In this document: in pieces, positions 48,219-60,384 of the stretch | How the letters are laid out: the number at the start of each line of letters is the position of its first letter | Position numbering within the stretch: the first letter of the stretch is position 1 | From: Paramacrobiotus metropolitanus | Lineage: Eukaryota; Tardigrada; Eutardigrada; Parachela; Macrobiotidae | DNA length: 64,000 nucleotides | Reading direction: 5' to 3' | Assembly: GCF_019649055.1 (NCBI RefSeq) | Contig: NW_026570287.1 | Location: 248,001 to 312,000, forward strand | The notes under the pieces: generated by a model | Database searches by the model: none | Told to the model about the DNA's origin: nothing | The model's input: the letters and a program-made list of their open reading frames with translations, nothing else | Made by a program: the position numbers and the translations under genes

Positions 48219-49217
48219 CGGATGGACAACTGGTGTAATTAAGTCAGTACTTCCACTGACAACCTTAAAGTCCAAAGACTTTCCAAACCTGTGATATCAC
48301 AGTGTATTCAAGTTTCAACAGTTAATAATATTATGCAATGCCGGTTATATTGATTGAAGCGGATGCGCTTTTACGGATTTAAAAGCTTTGCAGTTTACGT
48401 CTGATCTGTCTTCCTCCGGACCGGTACGACTTGACATGGTGCTGGCTTCCGGTTCGGGAGAATGGTTCGTACTCGTAAATCGTAATAGTGAATCAACTAC
48501 TTTAATTAACAGTTTAAAGCGTCTATCATGGCTTATTTGATGCTCATTGCTTTAAAAATTAGAAATGATGACAAAAACAATGCATACCTTGCATGTGGAT
48601 ATATAATGCTCATGTACGACCAACTCCATAACGTGTTAAGGATTGAATATACAATTCATTCAACGCGATGGTGATCGAATTATTTATATCCTACTGCAAC
48701 AAATTAACAAAACACTCAAAGCGCTAAAATTATTGTATATCCGAACCGGAACACCTTTGGGTACAAAGTCACTACAAACCCTTTGGCTAGTTTTTGTTTG
48801 AGTGATGATCAGGAGCAACTAACGCTAACATTTACATACACCGAAAACAAGAAGATAAATCACTATCACATACACGATCAATGTAAATAAGATTTAAAAA
48901 GGGAGAAAGAAAAAGCTTAGCCATCAAAAACTGCTGAAACTGGCTTTACCAGGTCAGGACAGAAGACAACCGCTGTACTTGTAGGTACATGTGTTGTGCT
49001 CTTGCCTGTTTGTCTATAAATAAGTATTAACTGTCAAAAAATCTGTGGACAGTGTTTCACGAGTTTAGTATATTTTTATTTTAGTGCATTCTTGATGGAA
49101 TAATTGTTTGTGGGTTATGTTTTAGTGATTGACCTTTGTAATTCAAAACGATAAGCGAGCATGTGCTCCGTGGACGTAGTGCTAAACTGCTCAGTACTTG
49201 TTTAGCTGATTCACATG
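48219..49217. other. No gene recognised
   Basis: About 1 kb of AT-rich intergenic DNA after the class A GPCR. Nothing coding or structured was seen. Confidence 0.5.
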
Positions 49218-49649
49218 CCTGCTGATAACCTTATCATTTCCTCCTCCAAAAGCTCGATATGATATGCGTCTGGGGTACATATTTCCCTGTACTTGGCCCA
49301 CAGAATCACGGGATGACAACTATGTTGCTGCTCGATAGAATTTATTTATCGAAAATTTACGGGAGCGGGATCGAGAGCGCATTACCTCCTCGTTCACTTG
49401 CAAGCGCGCGTTTATCGATCGTCTATCACATACTCGTGGTGAGGGATGTGATTCCTGTTTCCGTATTGCCATTCTGTTTTACAGCACTGTATGTTGTAAC
49501 TACAGTCTACAGGTACAAGTTTAGTGTACTGGAACTCTGCATTTTATCGGATTCTACTTTTCCTAGATTTGGCTTCGAATCTTGCCAAAACAGCTGCTTT
49601 TTGGAATATATTTTGTCAACGGTTCAATTCAGGAATCCAGCTGGGGAAA
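49218..49649 (+). repeat. Upstream part of the duplicated RNase kappa block
   Basis: Region just before the RNase kappa start, collinear with 44160-44594. Probably promoter and 5' UTR. An open frame runs through it into the coding region (from 49524, non-conserved) but the first conserved residue is the Met at 49650. Confidence 0.65.
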
Positions 49650-49958
49650 ATGATCAAACTGTGTGGACCAAAGCTGGCGGTGACCGGACTGATCATCAGC
49701 ATTTGGGGCATCTTCCAGTTAGTACTCATGGGAGTCTTCTTTTTCGTCCGCTCTCCGGCACTTGTGGAAGACCTGCCTCTCAATGAAACTCAATATGTGC
49801 ATTTCCAAATCTCCGGACAGGGGGTAAAAATTGACGAAGCATATAAACAGCAAGCGTATAACTGCTGGGTCGCTGCTGTCCTGTACGCTGGTCTGATGAT
49901 CTTCTCCGCACAACAGTTGTTTATGAACTTGCGGCAGACCACCTATACCGGAATGTGA
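49650..49958 (+). CDS. RNASEK: Ribonuclease kappa / V-ATPase accessory protein
   Basis: Intronless 102-residue, two-helix membrane protein. The diagnostic start KLCGPKLAVTGLIISIWG, the loop FFFVRSPALVEDLP and the second segment YNCWVAAVLYAGLMIF match the RNASEK family, whose usual length is about 98 residues. It works with the vacuolar proton ATPase in endosomes and was named for a reported endonuclease activity. I chose the ATG at 49650 because it falls exactly where the family begins; the in-frame Met at 49524 would add 42 unrelated residues. Vertebrate genes have introns, so this copy may be a retrocopy, but it carries a shared upstream region with the pseudogene. Confidence 0.93.
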   Translation: MIKLCGPKLAVTGLIISIWGIFQLVLMGVFFFVRSPALVEDLPLNETQYVHFQISGQGVKIDEAYKQQAYNCWVAAVLYAGLMIFSAQQLFMNLRQTTYTGM

Positions 49959-51268
49959 TCTTCAGCACTCATATACATCTATGGACTATCTGTAAATTTG
50001 TAGGCATAGACGGATGCCGTCGACACATTTCAAGAACATTACAAACTTGGTGATAGTGTCACTATATAAAAGATTTGCATACGTTAGTCAGCATGTTTAC
50101 GATGCTTACTGGGCTACCTGTGTTTACTCTGAAGAAACATTTACCTAATTACCTGTGACACTATACATGGTTGGTCAGCTTTAATCCAAATAAATGCTAT
50201 AATTTTACAAGTGAAAATTTTGTGGTTGTCGTGTCGTGCGAGTTCCATATCTTAGTCAACATAATTTGTGCACTCGTACTGGTGCTACACTGCTACTTAT
50301 GGCTGATGGTGAGTTTACGGGAACGGATGAATGAAATAAAATTACTATTACAGAAAAAATGAATGAAAGTTGAAGGCGAACTCAACTGTATACAGTAAAT
50401 TAAATTAGCGGGCACTAAATTTACAACATTGTAAGCACTAAATGTATAATATAGTACGTATGTACAGTATTTATATTTACCGGTACACAACGAAACAGAC
50501 TGGTCGGCCAAAAAACAGAAATATTTTGGTACGGAAGTTATCTGTCACTTCTTGTCTAATTGCCTTGACATCGTTTTGCTTCGAAATACTGAAATAAGTA
50601 TTTTATTTATGCACTGAAATAACTTTTTGTTCCGGAATACTTCATACTTTTTTTGAAGTTCATTTGTGATGTGCAGGTCGGCTTGCCCTTTTTTGTGGTG
50701 CCCAACCGTCAGCTGACCGGGAATGCATTCGTAGTAATACCATTATAATAATACAGTGCCTGCAGTACGACTGAGTGCGTACGCACATATTAATAATATT
50801 ATATGGAATTTATTTCTCAATATTTACAAAGTGAGCTTCGCTCAGTAGTTAATATTAATATTATTATTTAAATACGGTGAGAGTCCAGAGACTCCATACG
50901 GTGGGTGAGTAATGAGAGACTCCATACGGTGGGTGAGTAATGTGCAGTTCTTGTTCCGTAGTACGGCATAAAAAGCTTTCGAGGTGTTTTTCTGATTGCT
51001 ATGCTGATTAATGCACAGTATTAACTTAAAGCTCATTAATGTTGCAGTCTTGCTTATTCTGTTCACTGGTTTGTGCCTTTGTGGAGACTTATCACTTGCT
51101 TTTCTGCTACAGCGCTACCGCCGCTACGTCTTAAAATTATCGTCTTTGTTTCGAAATATAAATAAATATAGTTGAAATCGATACAAGTACAGCAGTGTAA
51201 TCCGTACGTATTGGTATTTGCACCATTTGGAGTGAATGATATTGGACGTATTTCTGGCTCTTTTTTAG
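49959..51268. other. Intergenic, one possible exon
   Basis: About 1.3 kb. A frame at about 50198-50309 (NKCYNFTSENFVVVVSCEF, then a membrane-like stretch ending CYLWLM) finishes at a strong donor, ctgatg|gtgagt, and could be an internal exon of an unidentified membrane protein. No partner exons found. Confidence 0.3.
50887..50942. repeat. Perfect 28-bp tandem repeat, two copies
   Basis: The unit agagactccatacggtggg plus tgagtaatg (28 bp in all) is repeated exactly head to tail. Confidence 0.85.
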
Positions 51269-51808
51269 TGACTCATCATGCAAACAAATAAAGGTGCTGT
51301 CCGGCCATGGGAACTTGAATGATATCAACGACTGTTCGTTATTTTGTGCAGGCCTTTGGGCGTCGGGTAAATTTAAATCACTGCCACTCAAAGCAGAACA
51401 AGAAGACGTTTATTTCCTACTACCACATGTCCTTCCGCCTTTTATTACTCGTAAGTATTTTTTTAATGCTTAATTATTGCAAGATATTCCTTTACTGTAC
51501 GTTTCTGGCGTTTCTGGCGATCTGTGATTGTGATGGAAAAACTTGCTTTAGACTTTCAGTTGGTTGCGTCTTCCAGTTTCATTTAAGTTGTTTAGCTTTT
51601 ACAAGATCTGCAACAACCTGCGAATAAAATAGGAAAATAATCTGGTTTGCATTTTGGAAAATTAGATGGCTGGTTATGGATTTGGTTAATGTTTGATCGA
51701 TTGATCGCACTGGTGGACTGGAATCCGAGTGCTATCCGGGGTTTAGAACTGCTTATTACGTATCTATATGAAATTATGAATTTGAAAGACGATGATTCAG
51801 CGCTATAA
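51269..51808 (+). CDS. 3' end of an unrecognised gene (two exons)
   Basis: Two exons that fit each other in phase: 51269-51450 (after acceptor cttttttag, ending ATTACTC|GTAAGT) and 51666-51808 (after aaaattag, ending in TAA). Together they encode about 108 C-terminal residues with protein-like composition: KVLSGHGNLNDINDCSLF, then KFKSLPLKAEQEDVYFLLPH, then a Trp-rich helix GWLWIWLMFDRLIALVDW and an acidic end NLKDDDSAL. I do not recognise the family and could not find the upstream exons, which must lie before 51269. The caspase gene begins 212 bp downstream on the same strand. Confidence 0.45.
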
Positions 51809-52019
51809 ATCCGGTTTTTTCGTCTGCCGTTCACTGACCTTGCGGGAATGTCGATTGCGCGTTGTCGGTCGTGTTTTATCTTGCTTTAGCAGTTTAGCTG
51901 TGCCACACGCGCGACAGTTTAATTCCACTTTACACTTGCAGACTTGTTGTATTGCATTTGCAGTTGCATTGCGTCTCATCATTCTGTGATTTAAATGCGT
52001 AAAACTTGCTTGCCATATT

Positions 52020-54569
52020 ATGGATTCACCGCGTCGCAGTAGTGGTACCACATCATCGGTGGTGCAGTTTCTCCGCTCCATCCTGGGAACCACCAGGAAG
52101 GATCGCCAGCCGTCTGCTGGCCAGGAGGCTCATTTGAAGCCCAGTTTTATCAAAGGAATTACAATGCACAATGATGAGAAGGTGGATGCCAGGGATAAGA
52201 ATGTTCCCGATCGGGATCTGAATAGACCAGCAGCTGTTTTTAACGGCAGTGCTGGCCTGCATGGCAACCATGGTGGCTCTGGCAGAGCCAGAAATCCTCC
52301 TGTCCCCAGCATCTTCGACTTTCGAGCCACCAGACCCGAAACGAATGCACGCCATGCTGGTGAGTTTTCGACAGCTTAGCAGCCTTAGTGAGTTCCTTTT
52401 CATGTTTGCATACTTCGCCAGTTATATTGGAGTACCTACGTTTTACATCGTATCCGACATATCGTAATGAGAATTGCGAACTCGCTTTGTTACGGTTACA
52501 TTGGTAGTACTCGTAGTTGTTAGCACAAAAATGAAATACGACAATTGTGGTAATTATGGAATATATTAGCAGTGTCTTCACTCTTCAGGTTGTTGTGGTT
52601 ATGTATTGTGAGCAGCTAATTAGCATTTCAATTTGACTAAACTACTTAAAACTTTTCCTTATTTTTGTAGAAATCAGGATACTTTTAATGCTCTTAGACA
52701 CGCTTTCATTATTCATCAGGGACTTAATAATTCATGTTTGCTGTCATTGCTTAAAATTCAGACCTACTATAGTACGAGTTTTCAGTTATTACCGTTAGTA
52801 TTGTTATTTTTCATTTTGATTTTGGTGATCGGGCAGGCTAATATTACTTGTGTACTTCACTGATATTTTATTGCTTACATGCAAGACCAATCGAGTTGTG
52901 GCTTAAGTATTTAAAAATTAAAGTGCCCGAAATGACCTAGTGATGTGATTTATTTGTTGTTTGATGCTCCCGCCATTCATTACTTTGAAAATATTTATTG
53001 TTATAACCCATTCTTTTTACCTCCTTCGTTCGGTTCATTCTTGTGCAGTTCAGTCACCTTGGAAAGTTTCCAGATCATTCATTCAATGAATGACATCATA
53101 TCAAACTGGGAAGTGCTCACTCTCCATGTTGCTTTCAAGTAGCGTCTAGACGAAATTGTTGCATCAGCGGAAATGAAAACTAGGCTACTGTATAAAAACT
53201 AAGTACAACAGATTGATATCGCAAAAATATCTTTTTTTTTCTTTTGGCCGGTATATATATAAACAGAATTTTGCTTCAGCACAAATTTGGCTGCACCACT
53301 AGGTTTTATAAAACAATGGCTTTTGAGAATTACCTCAAAATAATAAGAAATCTCCAAAAGTACTATTTGATGTAATTTTACCACACCATACCATACAGCT
53401 GTGTTGACGCTTGTTTAATGTTTAGTTAATTTGCTGAAAACATATTATCAATTTTGCTTGTACATTCCATTAGGCGGGGATCAGGATATGCAAGATGCGC
53501 TACCAACTCCACCGGTTTCCAAGCCTCCTGCCCCTGTTCCTAGAACATTAGCACCATCAAATATTCGCGACGCGAGATATTTTATGAACCACCGAAATCG
53601 TGGTACTGCAATCATTATTAACAACAGATCCTTTGATCGAGGATTAGGCATGCCTGAGCGGAAAGGTTCGTATTCGTACTCTGAGCTGGAGATACCAAAC
53701 AATCTTCCTAGATTGGTCTGAAAATTTGGGGTTATTCTTGTTAACGTTATCTGTTGAAATATTTTAAGTTTAATTAGATAGTTTAAAGTTAAAAACGGCT
53801 ATCTGTATCGTGTTCCTTTTGTTCTGTAGGCACTGACTTAGATGCGGAGGTGCTGACGAAAGCCTTTGCACTGCTTGGCTTCGACGTGATTTCGCCTTAT
53901 GATAACCTGTCCGTCCACGACATGCAGAAATGTATGGAGTATTATGCCACGCAGGATCACACAAATTCCGATTGTTTTGCCGCGGCTGTCCTGTCTCACG
54001 GTGATGATGGGATCGTTTTTGGAACTGATGGTAAATTATCGGTGGAACGATTGGTCGCACCATTCAAAGGAAATAAAAGCACTTCTCTTGCCGGCAAACC
54101 GAAAATCTTTATCTTCCAAGCATGCCGCGGTGATCGTCTGGATCCGGGTGTGGATCTGGTGGTGGCTGATGACAAGGATTCTAATTTGTTGCGGCTCCCA
54201 TCGGAAGCCGACTTCCTGTTTGCGTACTCAACTGTACCGGGATATTATTCCTGGCGGAATACGGACAACGGATCTTGGTATATCCAAGCGTTGGGCCGTC
54301 TCATCCAGTTGTATTATGGATCTGATCCGATTGGACCCCAGAAGGCGGGAGATGAGGGTATTGAATTTGTGCGCTTGTTAACGAAAGTCAACTACGAAGT
54401 GGCGTACTACTACAAATCCAGTGTGCCGACGAATTTCGATCTGGACCAACAGAAGCAGATCCCGAGTATTGTCTCACAACTGACCAGGGATTTGTATTTT
54501 CCCACTAGACGACCGGTTATGCCGCCAGTGGAGGATCAAGTCGTGGCGGAATCTCAGTCCGAGATTTGA
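52020..54569 (+). CDS. Caspase (executioner-like cysteine protease)
   Basis: Apoptotic Asp-specific cysteine protease, 423 aa, exons 52020-52359, 53474-53665 and 53830-54569, phases closing. The catalytic domain begins around NHRNRGTAIIINN, with the His in LSHGDDG, the nucleophile in FQACRG and the small-subunit substrate-binding SWRNTDNGSWYIQAL. RKGTDLDAEVL follows the usual R-x-GTD pattern. Asp-rich GVDLVVADDKD after the active site is the likely inter-subunit cleavage region. The prodomain is long (about 150 residues), basic and low-complexity, with no CARD or DED that I can see, so it may be an executioner with an extended leader. Start: the ATG at 52020, first of the frame. Confidence 0.93.
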
Positions 54570-56760
54570 TTTGTTGAAAGGGTTTGCTCAGATTTCATGG
54601 GCTTGCGATAGTTTATGGTGATGATAATAATGCGCTGTATGTGCAACGAAGGAATCACAGTTTACAGCCGTCCTTCGACACTATGGTGATGCTTTCAATG
54701 GGTTGGACTTCTTGATTATTATTGTTCACTCAGGTGTTTCACGCTTTTTGGCGTTTGGGTTTTAACTGTCGCTGCATAAGCAGTTTCTGTTAAGTTGAAT
54801 TTTTTTGTGTTTTATCCGTTTTCGATTGATTTTAAGTAGGAATGCTTTTTGTATTTACGATCTTGCCGATGTGAACCCGCGTGTATAAAGTTGGCAGACA
54901 TGTTTGGCTGGTTTTTATCGCTGTTCTATTGCCTGGTTCTATGAAAACAGAAGTTATCATCGACTACCGATCTGCTTCAAAATAAACATTCAAAAAGCAA
55001 CTCTGGAAGGTTCGGGTTTTTTATGTTATGCGGAGAACATGCCTATAGGTACTTTATGCCTACATCTACGAGTAGGAACACTTTCGACCTTAAAACGTGT
55101 AGCGTTTTCCTGACTTCAAGGCAGCTACAGTCGCCACAGCTGAATGAGCTCACAAGAGAGATTGCACAAAATTTTGTATCGCTACCTGACTATAGTGACT
55201 ACGAACGTTGCCTGCAACTACCACAACAAAGGTTAAGCAATTAATAAAATTTACGATAAAAATTTATGGAATGTGCACAAGAGAGAATTACTATCGAGTG
55301 GAATCGGGCATACTTAAGCGTTATATCGAACGACTTGGGCGCGATGGTTTGGTCGTTTCCGTGCATTTCACAGTCAGTGGTGAGCTTTTAGTAACATCTT
55401 TCGTCGTCGTAGTGCTATTAAATTCTGCATGCTTTTTTAGATGAACCGCTCGAGACTCACTACTCGCTATTGTGTCGAGTACTCTATACCATAAGTAATT
55501 TTTGTATATGCAGTTTTTTCACTTTAAACTTACTTCGAAACGCCAGTTTAGAATTAGTATCAAAATTATGGAATTTTTTGGAAAGTGTTTTCTACTTTTT
55601 ACTGCCGCAGCTGTTTTTCTCATGCAATCCCATATCGCTGCAGGTTAGTGAAAGCAGTTAAGTGTCTCGAATAACATACTAACATGCGGTGCTAGGGCAA
55701 ATGGTTCTCTTCCCTTTGTCTCCGCTCATTTCCGTACCTGGAATTGGATTGCCTCTGTCATATGCTAGGGTTTACCGACGACCTTTCTGCCGGGTACGGC
55801 TAATATTTTTGGTAACGTACTCAAAAGCAATTTGTTGCTGAATTCACACATCCGTGACATTTTGCAGCAACCCTTAGTATTTATTGTAGTACCTCCATGA
55901 TAAAAAAATGTCATTTATATATGCCTAAATATATCGTAGTCAAAACGTACAACTGCTTTTTACAAATTATGTATTAGAGAACACGCTCTTTGTTCCTAGA
56001 TAACGTTCGCAACATATGAATGAATAATTCTTCCGAATAATTATTTACCATGGCATCAGGTATACTTCTATAACAAATAAATACTTATAAATACATTCAG
56101 TCTCTTAGTCTGTAATATCTAAAAAATAAATTGTGCACCTCCAGTTTAATTTCTAAATTAACAGTACGAATGTAGGAATAACGAGGAAATGCTTTTTGCG
56201 TTGCCCAAACCGTGACCTGCCACGTACTTGTGCGTAATTATACAAGTCCGGCATTAATAATAATCTTCCTTGTTATAGTGGATGAACGGAAACTGTTTAT
56301 GGCGTGGGCTCCAAAGCTCCAAAGTCGCTGCGTGGATGATGTTGCTTGTGGATGGCATCACTACTGCTGCTTTGACGGATGTAGTAATGTCTGCAAACGT
56401 CGTTTTTTATTTAAATAGTTATATTTGTAGATGTATCGCCACAACAAACTCTATCATGAAGCAACGATAAATCAGTTTTGCTAAAACGCGTATTCGCCGC
56501 GTACTCTTTTACTGGGCGCAGCACAACTCGATGATGACTCGCGTTGCTTTTGATTTACTGTAAATATCTCTTAAATTTCTCTGTTATTCTGTAATTCAGA
56601 TAAAGACCCAAATCGCACTAACAATATTCCTGTAATAATAACCATTCCTTATTTATATCAGTTTTACACACAAATCCATCTTAACAACAGTCATGCGAAC
56701 TTGGTCACTGCGCTAACGCATTTAAAGTTAATTTAAGATGAGCAATCATTTAAGCTACCG
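54570..56760. other. Unresolved; exon-like fragments
   Basis: About 2.2 kb. Plus-strand pieces with protein-like reading and splice-like ends: 55023-55235 (NELTREIAQNFVSLPDYSDY, donor AAAG|GTTAAG), 55272-55380 (MCTRENYYRVESGILKRYI, donor GTG|GTGAGC) and about 55530-55643 (LELVSKLWNFLESVFYFLLP, donor CAG|GTTAGT). They do not join in a single obvious phase. Around 56275-56416 both strands are open. There may be one small plus-strand gene here, but I cannot rebuild it. Confidence 0.3.
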
Positions 56761-59488
56761 CTAATTATTGGAATCGAAAATATTAACTACAAAAAATAGG
56801 CACGCCATTATACAGTAACCACACCGAAATAACGTATCAGCGCCACTTGGAGTATGAAGTTGGTTGTCTTTGGAATCGGGTCCATTAAAGGTCATCTTTA
56901 CCAGTCTGTGGTCACTAACGAGTCTCGCCTGCAAAATGCGGATTTTCGCTATAATTCTGCAAGAAAATGTATTTATTTATCATGCAGATGGTATTTACCT
57001 GCGTTGAATTGAGATTAAATTTTTTGGCAAAATCTGGGGCTTCAACGGAATTCTCTAAATAAGTATTCTTGAATGTCTGCCCGGTATAAACCGCCCTGTA
57101 ATAAACTATGATCGATGATCAAAATACATTTATTGCGCACAGTAAAATTAACTTAATAAGTTATGCTCATAAAAAAAAAAAAACACAGCCGGTACTTTGC
57201 GATTGCTTTATGCGGCTAGTTGTTTCGAAAATACATGTATACCGATAAATGATAAACGATAAAATGATATACCGATAAATGTATACCGATAAAATGATAA
57301 ATACATGTATACCGACCTCGTATATGCGCACACCGACGCCATGGCGGTGGTATCCATATCATGCGGCACAATCCACGTAAAGGTCTTGTTTGTCCACAAT
57401 TGTATTCTTGGCCAATCCCGCTCTTTGACGTATGAACATCCCGCATTATAATCACCAATTACCATGACGTCCTAAAAAAACAACATCTTCTTAGAATGAG
57501 AATTATCGATGCCGATAATCATAAAAAGAAATTATATACTGTATATACTACAGACCATGTAAGTTATGCAGCAAAACATTTAATCAATATTTTCCTTGCT
57601 CACCGGTGTATCGAAATATCTTTGTGCCCAGTCAAACACCCCCACCAAACTATTGATTTCTTCCACAGCATCCTCTACAGAAGAAAATATGTAATCGTAT
57701 TACAACAAATGCAAAAAAGTATTATAACAAGTTTTAATATAACGTAGCATTTCCTCAAATATGTCTTCGATGTTTTACTGTACGGTATTTATCATATTCA
57801 TTTTCGGCCGTAAAAACACTACTGCTGCTTTTATGCAAACGTAAACCACTCATGACAAACTGTGGCTTATTTCTGATTTGCATTAATTAATTTCTCTAGC
57901 TATTCAATCCACTTTTGACTTTTACAAAAATATATAATTTATACTCGCGTCCGTGCTGTACAGTTACCTGGATCCAAATGGACCGTTCCCAGTAAAATAT
58001 CTTGCAGCTGGTCTAAAACAGAAAATGGAGAAATTTCAGCTTTGAAACCTACACACTGCTGTTAAAAACGTAATTACGCGCCGTTTTTATGGATTCGTGA
58101 ACGAGTGCTCAGTTTTAGTCGTGCCTAGTCTTAAAAATTTCCATATTTTTTAGAAAATATGGGTGGCAAAAAAATTGGGTGGCAAACGTTCAGATCTGAA
58201 CGTTTGCCACCCAATTTTTTTTAATAACCAATCGTCAGAAGATAATTTCACCAGGTCTTAAGTAAAGGAAATGTAAAGAGCACTCAAAAAAGCGTTTACT
58301 GCCCACTAATACTGAGTGCTTAACATAATAATGATTGTAACCACGAGTAATATCGCGAATACTTAGATACTAGTACTTGCTTTCTACGTACAATATTACT
58401 TTATACAGAAATGCTGTGGACAATAATTATTATGAAAGCAGCAAATTACAATAATTTTTCATGTTCGTAAAAGGTAAAGTAAGTACAAGAAGAACTGCAG
58501 AAAAGTACGTACAGTACGCACCTAACCCTAAAGTTCTTTGTTATGAGTTTTGATAATCTTTAAAATTAGTTCGTAAAATGTGATTCTCTTTAATCACCCT
58601 GCAAGTTTTAAAATTAACTGACTTATCCAATACGAACGTGCTGAGCGCAAGCGCGCGAGGCTACCTTAATGTATTTACAATACAGAAACGCACGGTTTGT
58701 ACGGGAAAGGGTGGAGAACCTTGCAAAGTACGGATCACGATGAAATTCATCCGCGTTTGACCTTTCCGGATAGAGTGCAGTCTCTGTCTTTATTACTTTG
58801 TCGCTTCTAGAACACAATATTTGATTTATGTAGAATAATTTTGAAAACAAGCGGCGCTGGCGTTCTTTATCAACAAAAACTGAAATCTAGAACTGCTCAG
58901 CACACCTACATTTTATACGGTCTCGAAAATGAACATTTACTCTAGAGTAGCGACAAATAACGCCGCACGAAAAGTGTCGAAACCTCTTCGATCGGTACAG
59001 CACGATGAAGTTGAATGAACATACAGTAACGGAAATTAAACTAAATCAGAACGCTTACCGATAAAGAAAAGCATATTGCTCTGTACTGTTCCGTCCAACC
59101 CGAGGACTTAAATCCAAGGAAAACGGTTTGCCGGTTCTTCTAACTATTTCCAATCGTAAAGTTTCCATAACTGTTTGTTGTACATCCATATACTCTTGGA
59201 TTGCAGCAATATCGCATCCTTGTAGTTGCTGTGTATGTAAACAAAAAAGTCTAAGTGGCTTTTTTATTTAAATATGTCAAAGATCAAACTGACATCAATA
59301 ATAATATCCATCCTGGATGCATTTTTTCCAGCAGTGATCAAAACATCCGGCACTGAAAACTTGCCAGGTCCGAAACGAAATATATTCCAGGTGCAGATTA
59401 TGAAGGCATAGCATCCGGTACTGGACAGTGTATACGTAATTATGAAAAACGGAATAACACAAAAAGGTTTAATGCGCGACACATGCAT
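56761..59488 (-). CDS. DNASE1-like: Secreted DNase I family endonuclease
   Basis: Divalent-metal endonuclease that cuts double-stranded DNA. Eight exons on minus: 59488-59294, 59228-59059, 58806-58703, 58012-57968, 57674-57604, 57471-57317, 57095-56999, 56928-56761; all phases close to 334 aa. Signal peptide at the N-terminus (cleavage near STGCYA), then the family motifs in order: TWNIFRFG, CDIAAIQE (catalytic Glu), SPRVGRNSTEQYAFLYR, FHRDPYFARFSTLS, TVHLDPEDAVEEI (catalytic His), VMVIGDYNAGCSYV (metal Asp), WTNKTFTWIVP, DTTA-CAYTR and SDHRLVKM (second catalytic His). All active-site residues are present. A C-terminal extension of about 45 residues, hydrophobic near its end (CIMACLFFVVNIF), recalls DNase1L1-type membrane attachment. 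Confidence 0.95.
57228..57316. repeat. Short imperfect tandem repeats (intron 6 of the DNase gene)
   Basis: Repeated words atacatgtataccgata, cgataaatg and gataaaatgat, about 90 bp, directly after the exon 6 donor on the minus strand. Low-complexity microsatellite-like DNA. Confidence 0.7.
58168..58221. repeat. Perfect 54-bp palindrome
   Basis: Two 27-bp arms without a spacer, centred on cagatctg (between 58194 and 58195): A7 ttgggtggcaaacgttcaga and its exact complement ending in T7. A partial copy of the arm (gggtggcaaa) also lies just to the left at 58161. Located in the intron between DNase exons 3 and 4. Confidence 0.95.
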
Positions 59489-60180
59489 TTTTCCTTATAT
59501 GATTATATTCACGTGCGCATTATAATTAGTTTCAATGGATTTCTATTCAGTCTAATGTGCTATAGTCAAAACTGCTGCCTCCTGCAGTAAGAAGGATGCA
59601 TTATAGATATAATGTAGGCAAAAACAAAGTTTTTAGACTGTACTCAATTTACAAATACTGCTCCTGTAAAATCAATTTCTTAAAAAAGTACTGTGATATT
59701 TGGATCAATTGCTTAAGAGATTGTAGATGGAGCACAAATTTCGAAAAACGTGTTTCTGGATGTCCTTAATCATGGGCATAACTATCATCACCGTCTTAAC
59801 GTATTTTCTAACGATTTTTGATAAGCGCAAACACGGTATCTTATTGAGTGTCAACTAAACAAGCTTATGATAATTGAAACAAGTGTTTCATACACAAAGG
59901 TTATCAGCCATAACTTTAGTTGCAGCTGACGAAAACGCTGTACTGCGAGAGTGACTTGTCAAGGATATCACCAGTTAATAATAAAAGGGATTATCGGAGA
60001 TAATGAATGTTAATTCTGGCGAGCGGCATGCTTTTGTCTCGCCTTGACGTTTATGTTCTGTCGCGGTTGAGATTTATTAGTGGCCATCTGGGTGGTCAGA
60101 TGCTGTTTTCGTGGGATCGTCAAGATTTTCATGCTGCCTTCTGCAGCTGCAAATGTTCATCGTCATTTATGAGAATTCAT
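59489..60180. other. Intergenic, one small membrane ORF
   Basis: About 700 bp between the DNase promoter and the retroelement. Contains only the small ORF listed separately. Confidence 0.4.
59727..59858 (+). CDS. Possible 43-residue single-pass membrane peptide or first exon
   Basis: ATG-initiated frame: basic start (MEHKFRKT), one membrane helix (WMSLIMGITIITVLTYFL), then basic FDKRKHG. The end of KHG coincides with a possible donor (CACG|GTATCT), so this could be the first exon of a type II membrane protein whose rest is not visible, or a chance ORF. Confidence 0.25.
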   Translation: MEHKFRKTCFWMSLIMGITIITVLTYFLTIFDKRKHGILLSVN

Positions 60181-60202
60181 TGATGCAGTTCGCGTCGAAC
60201 GC

Positions 60203-60234
60203 GTTTTAGTAGTTTTAGTAGTTTTAGTAGTTTT
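60203..60234. repeat. 9-bp microsatellite (gttttagta)x3.5
   Basis: Three full and one partial copies of gttttagta just inside the left edge of copy 1; absent from copy 2, where a different leader follows. Confidence 0.9.
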
Positions 60235-60384
60235 CCATCTCTTCCTAAAACAAATTTCGTAAATCGTTACTGCCATTCTATCCCATCTATTGATAGACCG
60301 TTACACGCAGATAAGTTCGTGGTTTGATTAAACGGCTGCTTTTTAACAATTTTTGTTTGGTTGTCACCTGGAACATCATCCAGT

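Noticed and set aside
49259-49786. 175-codon plus-strand frame over RNase kappa
   Set aside because: Runs in a different frame from the RNase kappa coding sequence and shows no conserved residues.
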